Shown here: positions 35,890 through 45,453 of the stretch, piece after piece
How positions within the stretch are numbered: the stretch's first letter is position 1
How the letters are laid out: the number at the start of each line of letters is the position of its first letter
Source: Aurantimonas sp. 22II-16-19i
GTDB taxonomy: Bacteria; Pseudomonadota; Alphaproteobacteria; Rhizobiales; Rhizobiaceae
Assembly: GCF_002088275.1 (NCBI RefSeq)
Contig: NZ_AQQS01000019.1
Coordinates: 1 to 64,000 of the forward strand
Reading direction: 5' to 3'
Length of the DNA stretch: 64,000 bases
Position numbers and translations under genes: made by a program
Notes under the pieces: generated by a model
Told to the model about the DNA's origin: nothing
Databases searched by the model: none
What the model saw: only the letters and a program-made list of their open reading frames with translations

Positions 35890-37001
35890 TGGGCGGCTTC
35901 CTTCGCGGTGTTGCCGGGCATGCCGAGGCGCTCGATGGTCTGGAGAAGCTCGTCGACGCGGTGGCGGCAGGTGTGACGGGCGCGGATCGTCTCGAGGCCG
36001 CAAGCCGCGAGCGAGGCCGCCAGATCGGGGTCGTCGAGAACCCGGCGGAGTTGCGTCCGCATCGCCTCGCCGTCCTCGGCGACGAGATAGTCGATGCCGG
36101 GGCGGAACAGGCCCTCCTCGTCGCGCCAGGGCGCCGAGATCAGCGGAATGCCGCAGGCCATCGCCTCGAACGGCCGGATGGTCGGAATGCCCGGCAGTGC
36201 CTCGACGTAAGGGCGGCGCGGCACATGCACCGTCACCCGATGGCGCGCGAAGGCCTGCGGCACGTCCGCATTGGCGATCCAGCCGTGATAGGCGAGGCCG
36301 GCATCGGCCAGCGCCACGAGCGCCGGCTCGGGATAGCGCACGCCATGGACGCTGCCGGAGAGCTTCAGATCCTTCACCGGCTCGATCAGGAAGCGGCGGA
36401 GTTCCTCGCTCCGCTCGCCGTCGCCCCAGTTGCCGATCCAGACCAGATCGGCGGTCTTTTCCGCCTCGATCGGCCGGAACAGCCGGTCGTCGGCGGCTTC
36501 GTGCCAGGTGACGACCTGCCGGCCCCAGCCGCGATCCTCATAGCGCCGGCGCAGCGTCTCGCCGAAGGCGAGGACGCCGTCATAGTCGCAGAGCGCCATC
36601 TCGGCGATCGCCTCTTCGTTCGAGACGGCCCGGTGGTGGGTGTCGTGGAAGAGCAGCAGGAACCGGCCACCGTCGCGGCGGATGTCGCCGATCCGCTTGA
36701 CCAGCGCCGGATCGGTCCATTCGTGCACCACGACGACGTCGGCCCCGTCGAGCGCCGCCTCGTGGTCGAAGCCCTCGCCATAGGACCGGCTCGCCAGCTC
36801 GGGAAAATCGCGGTCGAAACGATCGATCGCCGCCTGGCCCTGGCTTTCCAGGAGATTGGCCCGGCTCCAGCCGTCCTCCGGCTCCAGCGCCAGCGCCTCG
36901 TGGCCCCGGGCCACCAGCTCGCGCATGACGCCGCGCAGGAAATGCGCGTTGCCATGGTTCCAGTCGGAGACGAGAGAGTGGGTGTAGAAGATGAAGCGCA
37001 T
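35886..37001 (-). CDS. CgeB-like glycosyltransferase (copy 3)
   Basis: A protein of 371 aa, starting RFIFYTHSLVSDWNHGNAHF. The C-terminal half has WIGNWGDGERSEELRRFLI, VTVHVPRRPYVEALPGIPTI and RPFEAMACGIPLISAPWRDE, the last being the typical sugar-nucleotide-binding end of CgeB-like GT-B enzymes. It contains several His residues (FHDTHHRAVSNEE) not seen in the other two copies. It lies 2 bp from the GT4-type gene upstream and overlaps copy 2 downstream. Confidence 0.85.
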   Translation of the reverse strand: MRFIFYTHSLVSDWNHGNAHFLRGVMRELVARGHEALALEPEDGWSRANLLESQGQAAIDRFDRDFPELASRSYGEGFDHEAALDGADVVVVHEWTDPALVKRIGDIRRDGGRFLLLFHDTHHRAVSNEEAIAEMALCDYDGVLAFGETLRRRYEDRGWGRQVVTWHEAADDRLFRPIEAEKTADLVWIGNWGDGERSEELRRFLIEPVKDLKLSGSVHGVRYPEPALVALADAGLAYHGWIANADVPQAFARHRVTVHVPRRPYVEALPGIPTIRPFEAMACGIPLISAPWRDEEGLFRPGIDYLVAEDGEAMRTQLRRVLDDPDLAASLAACGLETIRARHTCRHRVDELLQTIERLGMPGNTAKEAAQ

Positions 37002-37003
37002 GG

Positions 37004-38125
37004 TCACTCGGCGGCCTGTGCCGCATCGAGAGAAAGGCCGGACCGTTCGAGCCCGGCGGCGCGATAGGCGGCGAACAGCGCGTCCAGCTGGCCGGCCGGG
37101 GTGAAGCGCCCTGCCCGCTCCTCGGCCAGCGCACCGAGCAGCGAGCGGGCTCCGGTGTCGGCGGCGAGCGCCTCGACCTCGCGGGCAAAGGCCGCCGGAT
37201 CGCGCGGATCGGCAAAGCGGGCCGCCCCGCCCCACAGCTCGCGATAGGTCGCATTGTCGGCAAGGACGAGCGCCGCGCCGGCGCTCGCAGCTTCGAGGAC
37301 GGCGAGGCCGAAGGGCTCGTAGAGCGAGGGCGAGACGAAGATGCCAGCCTGTGACATCAGCGCCTTGGTCTCGGCAAAGGGGCGTTCGCCCAGCGCTTCG
37401 GCGTGATCGAAGGCGAAGCTCTGGCCGTTGTCGCCGCGACAGGCGCCGGCCACCTTGACCGGCCAGGAAACGTCGGCGGCCACCGCGTCGATGAGCGCCG
37501 CGTTCTTGCTCTCGTCCCACCAGCGGGCGGCGGCGAACACGAAGGGCTGCTTCGGCGAGCGCAGCTTCTGCGCCGGCGGCGTGATCGCATTCGGCACCGT
37601 CCGCACCGAGCCGATGTCCATATAGGCCCGAGCGAGTGCCGACGCATGGGCCTTGGACGGCGCGATCACCGCGTCGGCGCGGGCGAAACCGGCCTCGTTC
37701 AGGTCGCGCTGCCAGGTCCATTCGGCGGGCAGCGTCTCGCCGCGCATCGCCGCCCACCATGTCACCACGCAGGAATGCGAGACGACGACCACCGGCTTGG
37801 CCGTCTCCATTCCCGCCGCCTGGGACGGCAGGTTGAGATGCAGGAGGTCGGCGCCGGTCTCGTCCGAGAGGGCGACGAGGCGCGCCGGCACGTCGGCCAG
37901 CGCCTCCGGCCGGTCCGCCATCCAGTCGAGCGGCAGGTCGAGCGCCGCGAACCGCGTCGCCGCAAGCGCCTCCGCCTCCCGGCGCTTGTCCTCTGACGGA
38001 GCGGGACCGAGGCAGGCGAGGACGACCTCGATGCCGGCCTCGTTGAGCGACCGGGCGAGATCGAGGGAATAGCGCCACACGCCGCCGACGGCATCGGTGG
38101 TCATCAGGACGCGGTTCGGGATCAT
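37004..38125 (-). CDS. Glycosyltransferase family 4-like protein
   Basis: A protein of 373 aa, GT-B fold. The N-terminal domain begins VLMTTDAVGGVWRYSLDLAR, which carries the acceptor-side GG loop. The C-terminal domain has the E-x7-E motif within FVSPSLYEPFGLAVLEAASA, as in GT4 enzymes. VIAPSKAHASAL and VPNAITPP precede it. It probably transfers a hexose or pentose from a nucleotide sugar to the growing glycan. The ATG at 38125 has GGAGGTGCTCCG just upstream. The 103 bp between it and the fusion gene are non-coding. Confidence 0.9.
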   Translation of the reverse strand: MIPNRVLMTTDAVGGVWRYSLDLARSLNEAGIEVVLACLGPAPSEDKRREAEALAATRFAALDLPLDWMADRPEALADVPARLVALSDETGADLLHLNLPSQAAGMETAKPVVVVSHSCVVTWWAAMRGETLPAEWTWQRDLNEAGFARADAVIAPSKAHASALARAYMDIGSVRTVPNAITPPAQKLRSPKQPFVFAAARWWDESKNAALIDAVAADVSWPVKVAGACRGDNGQSFAFDHAEALGERPFAETKALMSQAGIFVSPSLYEPFGLAVLEAASAGAALVLADNATYRELWGGAARFADPRDPAAFAREVEALAADTGARSLLGALAEERAGRFTPAGQLDALFAAYRAAGLERSGLSLDAAQAAE

Positions 38126-38228
38126 CGGAGCACCTCCAATACGCGAGGAACCAGGACAGGCGGGACCGGGAGTGGCAGCCCCCGGACGGCGCGGGACCGG
38201 CCCGAGCGGCGCCCGGGGCTGCCGCCGT

Positions 38229-40274
38229 TCATGCCCACCGCCGCACGGCCACGGGCTCGGCCGTGCCGTCGAATGCACCGGCTGAAGGTCCGTTCCAGGT
38301 GGAGAGCCAGCCATTCAAATCGCGCACGCCGTCGCGCCAGCCGGTCATCGCCCGCCAGCCGGTGGCATCGGTGAGCTTGCGCGTGTCGGCGACGAAATAG
38401 CCCTGGTCGCCCTGGCGCGTCTCGGCATGGCGGATCGCCACCTCGTGGCCGAGCATCTCGCCGATTTCGCCGAGGAGGACGCGCAGGCTGACGGCGTTGG
38501 CCGGCCCGCCGCCGAGATTGAAGGCCTGGCCTCTGACCGCATCGATGTTCGACAGCAGCGCGCGATAGGCCGCGACCGCGTCGGCGACATGCAGGATGTC
38601 GCGCACCTGCTTGCCGTCGCCATAGATGACGATCTCCTCGCCATTGAGCGCCCGGATGAGGAAATGCGCGACCCAGCCCTGGTCCTCGGTCCCGAACTGG
38701 CGCGGGCCATAGATGCAGCTCATCCTGAGGACCGCCGTCGGCAGGCCGTAGGATTTGCCGTAGTCGAGGACATACTGGTCGGCGACACCCTTGGAGCAGC
38801 CATAGGGGGTGCAGAAGTCGAGATTCCGCCCCTCCCCGACGCCGTGAGCGGCGATCTCGTTATCGCTCGGCACGTAGCGGTCGCCGCTGTCGGCCAGCAC
38901 GAGGTCGGCGAGATTGCCGTAGACCTTGTTGGTCGAGGCGAAGATCACCGGCGTCTTCGCGCCGGAGCGGCGCACCGCCTCGAGCAGGTTCAGCGTGCCG
39001 CGGGCATTGACCTCGAAATCCTCCACCGGCGCGTCGAGGCTGGTGGTGACGGCGACCTGCGCGGCCAGATGGAACACCGCCTCGGCGTCCCGCACCACGT
39101 CGTGCAGCGCCGCCGAGTCGCGCAGGTCGGTGGGTGTCCAGCCGGCCCGCTCGCCATGGCGCTCCTTCAGCCAGGCGAGATTGGTCTCGACGCCCGGGCG
39201 GGACAGATTGTCGAGAAGCAGGACGTCGCGCCCCTCGCTCAGGAAGCTCTCCGCGAGATTGCAGCCGATGAAACCGGCCCCGCCGGTGATGAGGACGGGC
39301 TTTGTCCCGCGCCCGAGATGCGGCGCCGCGAGCCCCAGGGTCGAGGCGACGGCCTGCGGTCCGCCCTTGGCCAGGAGGCGGGCGAGCAGCTTGTCGCGGC
39401 CGTCCTGGTCGACGACGCCCATATGATAGTGCCGCTCGTCGAAGCGCAGGCCCTCCTGCACCGCAACCGTGTCGGCGATGTCCTGCCAGCCGTACCAGTA
39501 GAGCCGGTCGGCGGAGGCGTTGAGCGCGTCGAGGAAACCCTGCGCCTGCGCCGCCTCGTCGTGGCGCCAGGTCGAATAGCCGGCCTCGGTGATCCAGATC
39601 TCGGCGTCCGGGTTATATTCGGCGAGGATCTCGCGCATCTGCCGGGTGAGGTTCTCCCAGCCGCCCCAGGTGCCGACCTCGCTGTCCCAGGTGCCGGGAA
39701 AGCCGTGCAGCCCGACCGCCGACATCACGCCGAGGACGCCGCGCTCGCCCATCAGCCGCAGCCAGTGGGCGTCGAAGGGCGACGGGCCGCCGAGCACCGT
39801 CCTGAAGCCGCGCTCGCGCGCCCAGTAGCCGGCGGCGCCGATCATCTCGCAGAACAGCTGCCAGTCGGGATCCTCCCGCCAGTCCCAGTCGAGGAGGTTG
39901 TTCGGCTCGTTCCACAGCTCGACGGCCTCGAAATGCTCGCCGTAGCGGGTCAGGACGTGGTCGACGAAATCGGCATAGTCCTGCAGCCGGTGCGGCGCGC
40001 CGGCGGAGGTGCCGGTGCGCGAGATCGACGGCGGGGTATAGTGGACGCAGGGCAGGAGCTCGAAGCGCCGGCCGATCTCGGTAAGCAGCCAGTCGTACCA
40101 CTCCTGCCCCCCGTCCCCATGATACTCCGCCCAGGACAGATGGGTGCGCAGGTGGCGTGCGCCAACCCGCTCCATGCCGTCCAGCGCCGCTCTCGTGCGC
40201 TGGTACTCGCCCGGGCGGAACCACTCCGCAAAGCCGAAAGCCTGTGTCTGCGTCCCCGTTGCCGGCTGCGTCAT
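38229..40274 (-). CDS. Glycoside hydrolase-like domain fused to an NAD-dependent sugar-nucleotide epimerase
   Basis: A protein of 681 aa with two enzymes in one chain. Residues about 10-300 resemble a clan-A TIM-barrel glycoside hydrolase (beta-xylosidase-like): the acid/base motif VELWNEPNN (NEP) and a nucleophile motif WITEAGYST. Residues about 325-665 are an extended SDR with LITGGAGFIGCNLAESFL, FASTNKVYGN, CTPYGCSKGVADQYV (YxxxK) and RMSCIYGPRQFGTEDQGWVAHF, closest to CDP-paratose 2-epimerase-like enzymes. There is no signal peptide, so the hydrolase part is cytoplasmic, which is odd for an exported-glycan hydrolase. The stop of the upstream epimerase overlaps its ATG. Both domains look intact. 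Confidence 0.85.
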   Translation of the reverse strand: MTQPATGTQTQAFGFAEWFRPGEYQRTRAALDGMERVGARHLRTHLSWAEYHGDGGQEWYDWLLTEIGRRFELLPCVHYTPPSISRTGTSAGAPHRLQDYADFVDHVLTRYGEHFEAVELWNEPNNLLDWDWREDPDWQLFCEMIGAAGYWARERGFRTVLGGPSPFDAHWLRLMGERGVLGVMSAVGLHGFPGTWDSEVGTWGGWENLTRQMREILAEYNPDAEIWITEAGYSTWRHDEAAQAQGFLDALNASADRLYWYGWQDIADTVAVQEGLRFDERHYHMGVVDQDGRDKLLARLLAKGGPQAVASTLGLAAPHLGRGTKPVLITGGAGFIGCNLAESFLSEGRDVLLLDNLSRPGVETNLAWLKERHGERAGWTPTDLRDSAALHDVVRDAEAVFHLAAQVAVTTSLDAPVEDFEVNARGTLNLLEAVRRSGAKTPVIFASTNKVYGNLADLVLADSGDRYVPSDNEIAAHGVGEGRNLDFCTPYGCSKGVADQYVLDYGKSYGLPTAVLRMSCIYGPRQFGTEDQGWVAHFLIRALNGEEIVIYGDGKQVRDILHVADAVAAYRALLSNIDAVRGQAFNLGGGPANAVSLRVLLGEIGEMLGHEVAIRHAETRQGDQGYFVADTRKLTDATGWRAMTGWRDGVRDLNGWLSTWNGPSAGAFDGTAEPVAVRRWA

Positions 40275-41374
40275 GCGACGAGGCCCCGGGCTTCCAGATG
40301 CCGGCGCATTTCCTCGTTGCGATCGGTCACGGTCTGGGACGCCACCCAGTCGGCGAGTTCGCCGAGCGAATCCTCGAGGCTGCGCTGCGGCTCGAAACCC
40401 AAGAGGCGGCGCGCCTTGGAGATGTCGGAAAAGCAGTTGCGGATGTCGCCGGTGCGGGCCTTTCCGGTGATCTCGGGCCGGATGTCGCTGCCCATCGCCT
40501 CCGCGACCTTCTCCGCCACCTCGGTCACGGAATAGGACCGCCCGCTGCCGACATTGATCGTCTGCCCGGCGGCCTCCGGCCTCTCCAGCGCCAGGCGGAA
40601 GGCGCGGGCGACATCGTTCACATGGACGAAGTCGCGGCGCTGTTTGCCGTCCTCGAAGATCGTCGGGGCCTGGCTAGACGCGATACGCGAGGAGAAGTTG
40701 GCGAGAACGCCGGTATAGGGGTTGGACAGCGCCTGCCCCGGCCCGAACACGTTGAACAGGCGCAGCGCCACGGCGTCGGCCTTGTAGGCGTTGCCGAAGA
40801 TCAGCACCGCCTGTTCCTGGGCGTATTTCGTCAGCGCGTAGATCGAGGCGAGATCCGTCGGCTTGGTCTCGTCGGTGGCGACCGGCTCCAGCGTCTCGCC
40901 GTCGTCCGACAGGATCTCGAAGCGACCGGCCTTCACCGCCTCGGGCCGGCGCCGGGCATCGTCGACGATGCGGCCGCCCGGCGTCCGGTAGCGGCCTTCG
41001 CCATAGACGCTCATCGACGAGGCGACGACGATCCGCTCCACCGGCTGGTCGATGATCTCCTGCAGCAAGACCGCCGTGCCGACGTCGTTGGTGGAGACGT
41101 AGCGCTCGATCTCGTACATGCTCTGGCCGACGCCGACCTCGGCGGCGAGATGGACGACGCCATCGACGCCGGCCAGCGCCGCACGCACCGCCTCGCCGTC
41201 ACGCACGTCGCCCCGGCGGATCTCGGCGTCTCCGAGGTCGATTTCCGCACCGCCGCCATGCACCTGGTCGATCATCGCATCCAGAACGCGGACCTGATGA
41301 CCATGATCGAGAAGCTCGCGGCAGACCTGGCGTCCGATGAAGCCGGCGCCTCCGGTCACGAGATAGCGGGACAA
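40271..41374 (-). CDS. NAD-dependent epimerase/dehydratase (UDP-glucose 4-epimerase or dTDP-rhamnose 4-epimerase-like)
   Basis: A protein of 367 aa, extended SDR. YLVTGGAGFIGRQVCREL is the cofactor site, VVASSMSVYGEG holds the catalytic Ser, and YALTKYAQEQ is the YxxxK motif. An insertion of about 30 residues between them (GGRIVDDARRRPEAVKAGRF) and the FGPGQALSNPYTGVL motif recall dTDP-L-rhamnose 4-epimerases. It opens the minus-strand glycan operon. The promoter should lie in the 477 bp upstream. Confidence 0.87.
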   Translation of the reverse strand: MSRYLVTGGAGFIGRQVCRELLDHGHQVRVLDAMIDQVHGGGAEIDLGDAEIRRGDVRDGEAVRAALAGVDGVVHLAAEVGVGQSMYEIERYVSTNDVGTAVLLQEIIDQPVERIVVASSMSVYGEGRYRTPGGRIVDDARRRPEAVKAGRFEILSDDGETLEPVATDETKPTDLASIYALTKYAQEQAVLIFGNAYKADAVALRLFNVFGPGQALSNPYTGVLANFSSRIASSQAPTIFEDGKQRRDFVHVNDVARAFRLALERPEAAGQTINVGSGRSYSVTEVAEKVAEAMGSDIRPEITGKARTGDIRNCFSDISKARRLLGFEPQRSLEDSLGELADWVASQTVTDRNEEMRRHLEARGLVA

Positions 41375-41851
41375 ACAGACCTCCTAATCGTCATGCTGTG
41401 CGATGTGAAATCGGGGGAATGGATGAAGCGGTCCGCCGGCGAAGCCAGAGCCTGGGGCCGCCCGAAGGCGGGCCGTGGGCAGCAACCGGCCCGAACCGGC
41501 GCTGCGGCCGGCAGCCACAGCCCGGCGATGCGGAGCCCGTGTGCGATGCCGACGCCCTCCCGCTGCGGCAGAGTCCTCGCCGCACATGGCGGGGCCCTTG
41601 CTGCAGGGAACGATGGGGCATTCGCAAGGCACGTCGATGTAGTCCCGCGCACGACCTGGCCGCAGGCGGCGCCTGCGGGCGGAAGATGAGGATGGCCGAC
41701 GCCGCCACGGATCGGGCGCTCGTCGGCAACAATGCTTCTTCATCTGGGCGCGTTGCGTTTGCGGGACAGAGGCGCGGCGCAACGATTTCTTTAGCGGACT
41801 AAGAACAGCCGCCGCCACTTCATGCCCGCAGGCTGTCTCCGCCCTGCAGCA
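41375..41851. other. Intergenic region upstream of the glycan operon
   Basis: No supported gene was found. Frames open on both strands, but none has family-like composition. One minus-strand frame (41384-41818) is Arg/Cys-rich and looks like a shadow of high GC. The AT-richer stretch 41770-41810 is the most promoter-like part. The region should contain the leader of the glycan operon and the 3' end of the alcohol dehydrogenase unit. Confidence 0.4.
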
Positions 41852-42832
41852 TCAGAACGTTACCAGTGCCTTCATGAAGCCGTCGGGCCTGTCGCGGGTG
41901 GTGTTCAGCGCCTCGTCCAGCCGCTCCAGCGGGAACGCGTGGGTGTAGAGCGGGCCGGGATCGAGCCGGCCGTCCGCGACCGCCGCGACGGCGTCGCGGA
42001 TGCCTTGGATGTAGATCGCCGGGTCGCGCTCATGGGCGTTGATCACGTCGAGGCCACGCCAGTTCCAGAGCTGCATGTTCACCTGGCGGGCGCCGTCCTG
42101 GTGGTAGCCGGCGACGATCAGCGTGCCGCGCTCGCGGGTCAGCTCGGCCGCCAGATCCAGCGGCCACTGCTTGCCGACGGCCTCGATGACGCGGTCGCAG
42201 AAGTTGCCGCCGGTCAGTTCCCGCACCTGTTCGATGATCTGCCAGTGATCCTCCATGGGGATCGTCTCCGCCGCGCCCATCTGCGCGGCGACCTTCAAGG
42301 AATAGGGCCTGCGGGAGATCGCGATGACACGGGCGCCGGCCTGCGATGCGAGGCGCGTCAGGATCGCGCCGAGAAAGCCGATGCCGATGATTGCGACGGT
42401 CTCGCCGGGCTTTATCCCGGAGCGGCGGAAGATGTTCATGGCGCAGCCGAGCGGCTCGCCCGGAAACGGCGTATCCGCCAGCGCATCGGGCAGCTTCACG
42501 ACGGTCTCGGCGGGGCCGACGTCGTATTCGCCGTAACTCTTGTAGAACAGCGCGGCGACGCGGTCGCCCACCCCGACGCTCTCCACACCCTCGCCGACGG
42601 CGTCGACGACGCCCCAGCCCTCATGGCCGAGACCGCCCGCCTCGGTCGGAAACTCCATCCATTCCGGCCCCGCCCAGGGGGTCAGGTTCGACGCGCAGAC
42701 GCCGCATCCTTCGAGCTTGACTCGGACCTCGCCCGGCCCCGGAACCGGCCGCGCGACCTGTTCGACCCGCAGCTCCCCCGGCCCGGTCACCACCGCCGCC
42801 CGCATCGTCTGGCTGTCCGTCTGTGCGTTCAC
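41852..42832 (-). CDS. Zinc-type alcohol dehydrogenase (medium-chain dehydrogenase/reductase)
   Basis: A protein of 326 aa from the GTG at 42832. It shows an MDR N-terminal GroES-like domain (EVRVKLEGCGVCASNLTPW with the catalytic-zinc Cys; GGLGHEGWGVV with the His-Glu pair) and a nucleotide-binding domain (VAIIGIGFLGAILTRLASQ). The structural-zinc four-cysteine loop is absent, as in several sugar/polyol-dehydrogenase-like members. The GTG at 42832 is preferred for its TGGAG site; alternatives are the ATG at 42805 and an in-frame start at 42886. The same strand as the glycan cluster but 477 bp away, so involvement in nucleotide-sugar chemistry is only possible. Confidence 0.85.
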   Translation of the reverse strand: MNAQTDSQTMRAAVVTGPGELRVEQVARPVPGPGEVRVKLEGCGVCASNLTPWAGPEWMEFPTEAGGLGHEGWGVVDAVGEGVESVGVGDRVAALFYKSYGEYDVGPAETVVKLPDALADTPFPGEPLGCAMNIFRRSGIKPGETVAIIGIGFLGAILTRLASQAGARVIAISRRPYSLKVAAQMGAAETIPMEDHWQIIEQVRELTGGNFCDRVIEAVGKQWPLDLAAELTRERGTLIVAGYHQDGARQVNMQLWNWRGLDVINAHERDPAIYIQGIRDAVAAVADGRLDPGPLYTHAFPLERLDEALNTTRDRPDGFMKALVTF

Positions 42833-43093
42833 GCCGCGCTCCACTCCATGGTTCAAGATGATCGACGGATCCGCCCCGCCCGACATGTGCGGGCTTCGAT
42901 CCGACGCCGCAGCATCTGGAGCAAGGGTCGGAGAGGCCCAGACCGGGCGCCGGAATTCCGCGGGCGTCGCACCCGCTGCGATGATGCGATGCCGGGAGGA
43001 TCTTCCTCCGTCTCCGGCACGGGCGGCGCGCTGCGCCCCCTTCTCGGGGCGCCGCCGATGCAGCCTTCCCGCCGCTCCCTTCCCGATGGAAAC

Positions 43094-43996
43094 TCAGGCG
43101 AATTCCCGCGCCACCCGGTGCAGGATGGTGTGGCGGCGGGCGAGCGCCTCGATGTCGCGGGAATAGCCGCCGCCGATGACCGCGGCGACCGGAATGTCCC
43201 GGTCTCTGAAGAAGCCGATGACCCGGCGGTCGCGCTCGGCGAGCCCCGCATCGGAGAGCGCGAGGCGCCCCAGCCGGTCGTCGCGATGCGGATCGACGCC
43301 GGCATTGTAGAAGACGACCTGCGGCCGCGCGGCGGCGAAGGCTTCGTCGAGAGCGCCGGCGAGCGCGGCCAGATAGTCTTCGTCGGCCGTCGCGTCGGGC
43401 AGGCCGACATCGAGGTCGGAGCGTGCCTTCTCGGCCGGATAGTTCCGCTCGCCATGGATCGAGAGGGTGAAGACGCAGGGCTCCTCGGCGAAGATCCTCG
43501 CCGTGCCGTCGCCCTGGTGGACGTCGCAGTCGACGACGAGGATGCGGGATGCGTCGCCGTCGGCGATCAGCACCGATGCGGCGACGGCGACATCGTTGAA
43601 CACCGAGAAGCCGGCGCCGCCGGAGCGGTGGGCGTGGTGGCTGCCGCCGGCGGTGTTGCAGGCGAGGCCCTCGGCGAGGGCGAGCCGGGCGGCGAGGACC
43701 GTGCCGCCGGCGGCGCAGCGCGAGCGCATCGCGACCTTCTCGTCCACCTTGAAGCCGATCGCCTTCTCGATCTCCGGCGGCACCGCCGCAAACACCACCT
43801 GGTCGACATAGCGCGAATCATGGGCGAGCCGCAGCCATTGGGGCAGCGCCGGTGCCGGAACGTGGTACCCCGCCGGGCCGACGACGCCGTCCTCGACGAG
43901 GATTTCCGCAAGGCGGCTGAATTTCGACATGGGAAAGCGATGCCTGGCATCGAAATTCGCGTCGAAGGCGGGATGGTGGATGATCGGAACGCTCAT
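43094..43996 (-). CDS. Histone deacetylase family protein (acetylpolyamine amidohydrolase-like)
   Basis: A protein of 300 aa. HDAC-superfamily active-site blocks are all present: [19 protein letters not shown] (two catalytic His), [16 protein letters not shown] (zinc Asp and His) and [14 protein letters not shown] (zinc Asp). Short bacterial members of about 300 aa deacetylate acetylpolyamines or other small amides. The ATG at 43996 begins [12 protein letters not shown]; the frame upstream to 44053 overlaps the promoter of the divergent MATE gene. It shares an 83-bp divergent intergenic region with that exporter. Confidence 0.92.
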   Translation of the reverse strand: MSVPIIHHPAFDANFDARHRFPMSKFSRLAEILVEDGVVGPAGYHVPAPALPQWLRLAHDSRYVDQVVFAAVPPEIEKAIGFKVDEKVAMRSRCAAGGTVLAARLALAEGLACNTAGGSHHAHRSGGAGFSVFNDVAVAASVLIADGDASRILVVDCDVHQGDGTARIFAEEPCVFTLSIHGERNYPAEKARSDLDVGLPDATADEDYLAALAGALDEAFAAARPQVVFYNAGVDPHRDDRLGRLALSDAGLAERDRRVIGFFRDRDIPVAAVIGGGYSRDIEALARRHTILHRVAREFA

Positions 43997-44079
43997 GGCC
44001 CGCCATAGATAGGCGAAGCGCCCGGCAGCCACAGGGGCGGCTTGCCGCAGCAAGCGACCGGAAGCCCGGAGAGGACAGC

Positions 44080-45453
44080 GTGACGACGCATCACCCGCAC
44101 ACCGTCGACGAGGCCGAGCCGGTCGTGGTGACCAATCGCCGGGTGCTCGCCATCGCCCTGCCGATGACGCTCGCCTTCGCGACGACGCCGCTTCTCGGCC
44201 TGACCGACGTCGCCGTCATCGGCCGGGTCGGCGACGCCATGGCGCTGGGGGGCCTCGTCGTCGGCGCGCTGGTCTTCGACTTCGTCTTCGCCGTCTTCGG
44301 CTTCCTGCGCGCCGGGACCACCGGGCTGACGGCGCAGGCTCTCGGCGCCGGCAGGGACCGCGAGGTCGAGGCGGTGTTCCTGCGGGCGGCCCTCCTGGCG
44401 CTGGCAATCGGCCTTGGCCTCGTGGTCGCCGAGCCGGCGATCATGGCACTCGGCCTGCTGGTCGTCGCGCCGGGGCCGGGCGTCGCCGAGGCGGCTTCAG
44501 CCTATGTCTTCGTGCGGATGTTCTCCGCCCCCTTCGCGCTGATGAACTACGCCATCCTCGGCTCGGTGCTCGGCCGGGGTCGAAGCGGCCTCGCGCTCGC
44601 CCTGCAGATCGTCGTCAACGGCACCAACATCGTCCTCTCGATCCTCTTCGGCCTCGTCCTCGACGGGGGCATCGCCGGCGTCGCCCTCGGCACGGTCTGC
44701 GGGGAGGCGGTGGGCTGCCTCGCCGGTCTCGGCGTCCTCGCCAGGGGGCTTTTCGCCGGGCGGATGCCGAGCCGCGCGGAGGTGTTCGACCGGCGGGGCT
44801 TCGGGCAGATGCTCGGCGTCAATCGCGACATCATGATCCGCTCCTTCTGTCTGCTGTCGGGTTTTGCGCTGTTCACCCGGCTCGGCGCCGGCCTCGGGCC
44901 GGTGACGCTGGCGGCCAACGGCCTGTTGATGAACGTCTTCATGACAGGATCCTACTTTCTCGACGGCCTCGCGACGGCGAGCGAGCAGCTGGCCGGGCTC
45001 GCCGTCGGCGGCCGGCGGCGGGCGGCCTTCGACCGCACGGTCCGCCTCACCGGCCTCTGGGGCGTCGGCATCGGCCTGGTGCTCGCGGCGATCATGCTTC
45101 TCGCCGGCGAGGCGCTGATCGACTTCCTCACCATCGATCCGGACATCAGGGCCGCGGCGCGGACCTATCTGTCCTTCGCGGCGGCGACCCCGCTCGTCGG
45201 GGCGCTGGCCTTCGTCATGGACGGCATCTACATCGGCGCCACATGGTCGCGGACCATGCGCGACATGATGCTCCTCTCCCTCGCCGTCTTCGCGGCGCTG
45301 GGCTGGGGGTTGACGCCGATCCTCGGCAATCACGGCCTCTGGCTGGCCTTCGAGGTTTTTCTCGGCCTGCGCGGGGCAACGCTCCTCGCCGCCCTGCCCC
45401 GCCAGCGCGACCGCACCTTCCGGGCCGATCCACCCACCGCCGGAGCCGCGTGA
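44080..45453 (+). CDS. MATE family efflux transporter (DinF-like)
   Basis: A protein of 457 aa from a GTG start, with about twelve membrane segments in two homologous halves. Family signatures are [20 protein letters not shown] near residue 23, [19 protein letters not shown], and [20 protein letters not shown] in the second half. DinF-like MATE proteins export cationic drugs, bile salts or metabolites by H+ or Na+ antiport; the substrate here is unknown. It is divergent from the HDAC-like gene. The C-terminus is an Arg/Pro-rich tail. Confidence 0.92.
   Translation: MTTHHPHTVDEAEPVVVTNRRVLAIALPMTLAFATTPLLGLTDVAVIGRVGDAMALGGLVVGALVFDFVFAVFGFLRAGTTGLTAQALGAGRDREVEAVFLRAALLALAIGLGLVVAEPAIMALGLLVVAPGPGVAEAASAYVFVRMFSAPFALMNYAILGSVLGRGRSGLALALQIVVNGTNIVLSILFGLVLDGGIAGVALGTVCGEAVGCLAGLGVLARGLFAGRMPSRAEVFDRRGFGQMLGVNRDIMIRSFCLLSGFALFTRLGAGLGPVTLAANGLLMNVFMTGSYFLDGLATASEQLAGLAVGGRRRAAFDRTVRLTGLWGVGIGLVLAAIMLLAGEALIDFLTIDPDIRAAARTYLSFAAATPLVGALAFVMDGIYIGATWSRTMRDMMLLSLAVFAALGWGLTPILGNHGLWLAFEVFLGLRGATLLAALPRQRDRTFRADPPTAGAA

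Noticed and set aside
41384-41818. A 144-codon minus-strand frame with a cysteine-containing stretch upstream of the glycan operon
   Set aside because: The composition is Arg/Ala/Pro-rich as expected from random high-GC sequence, the cysteines have no metal-site spacing I recognise, and competing frames of similar length exist on the other strand.
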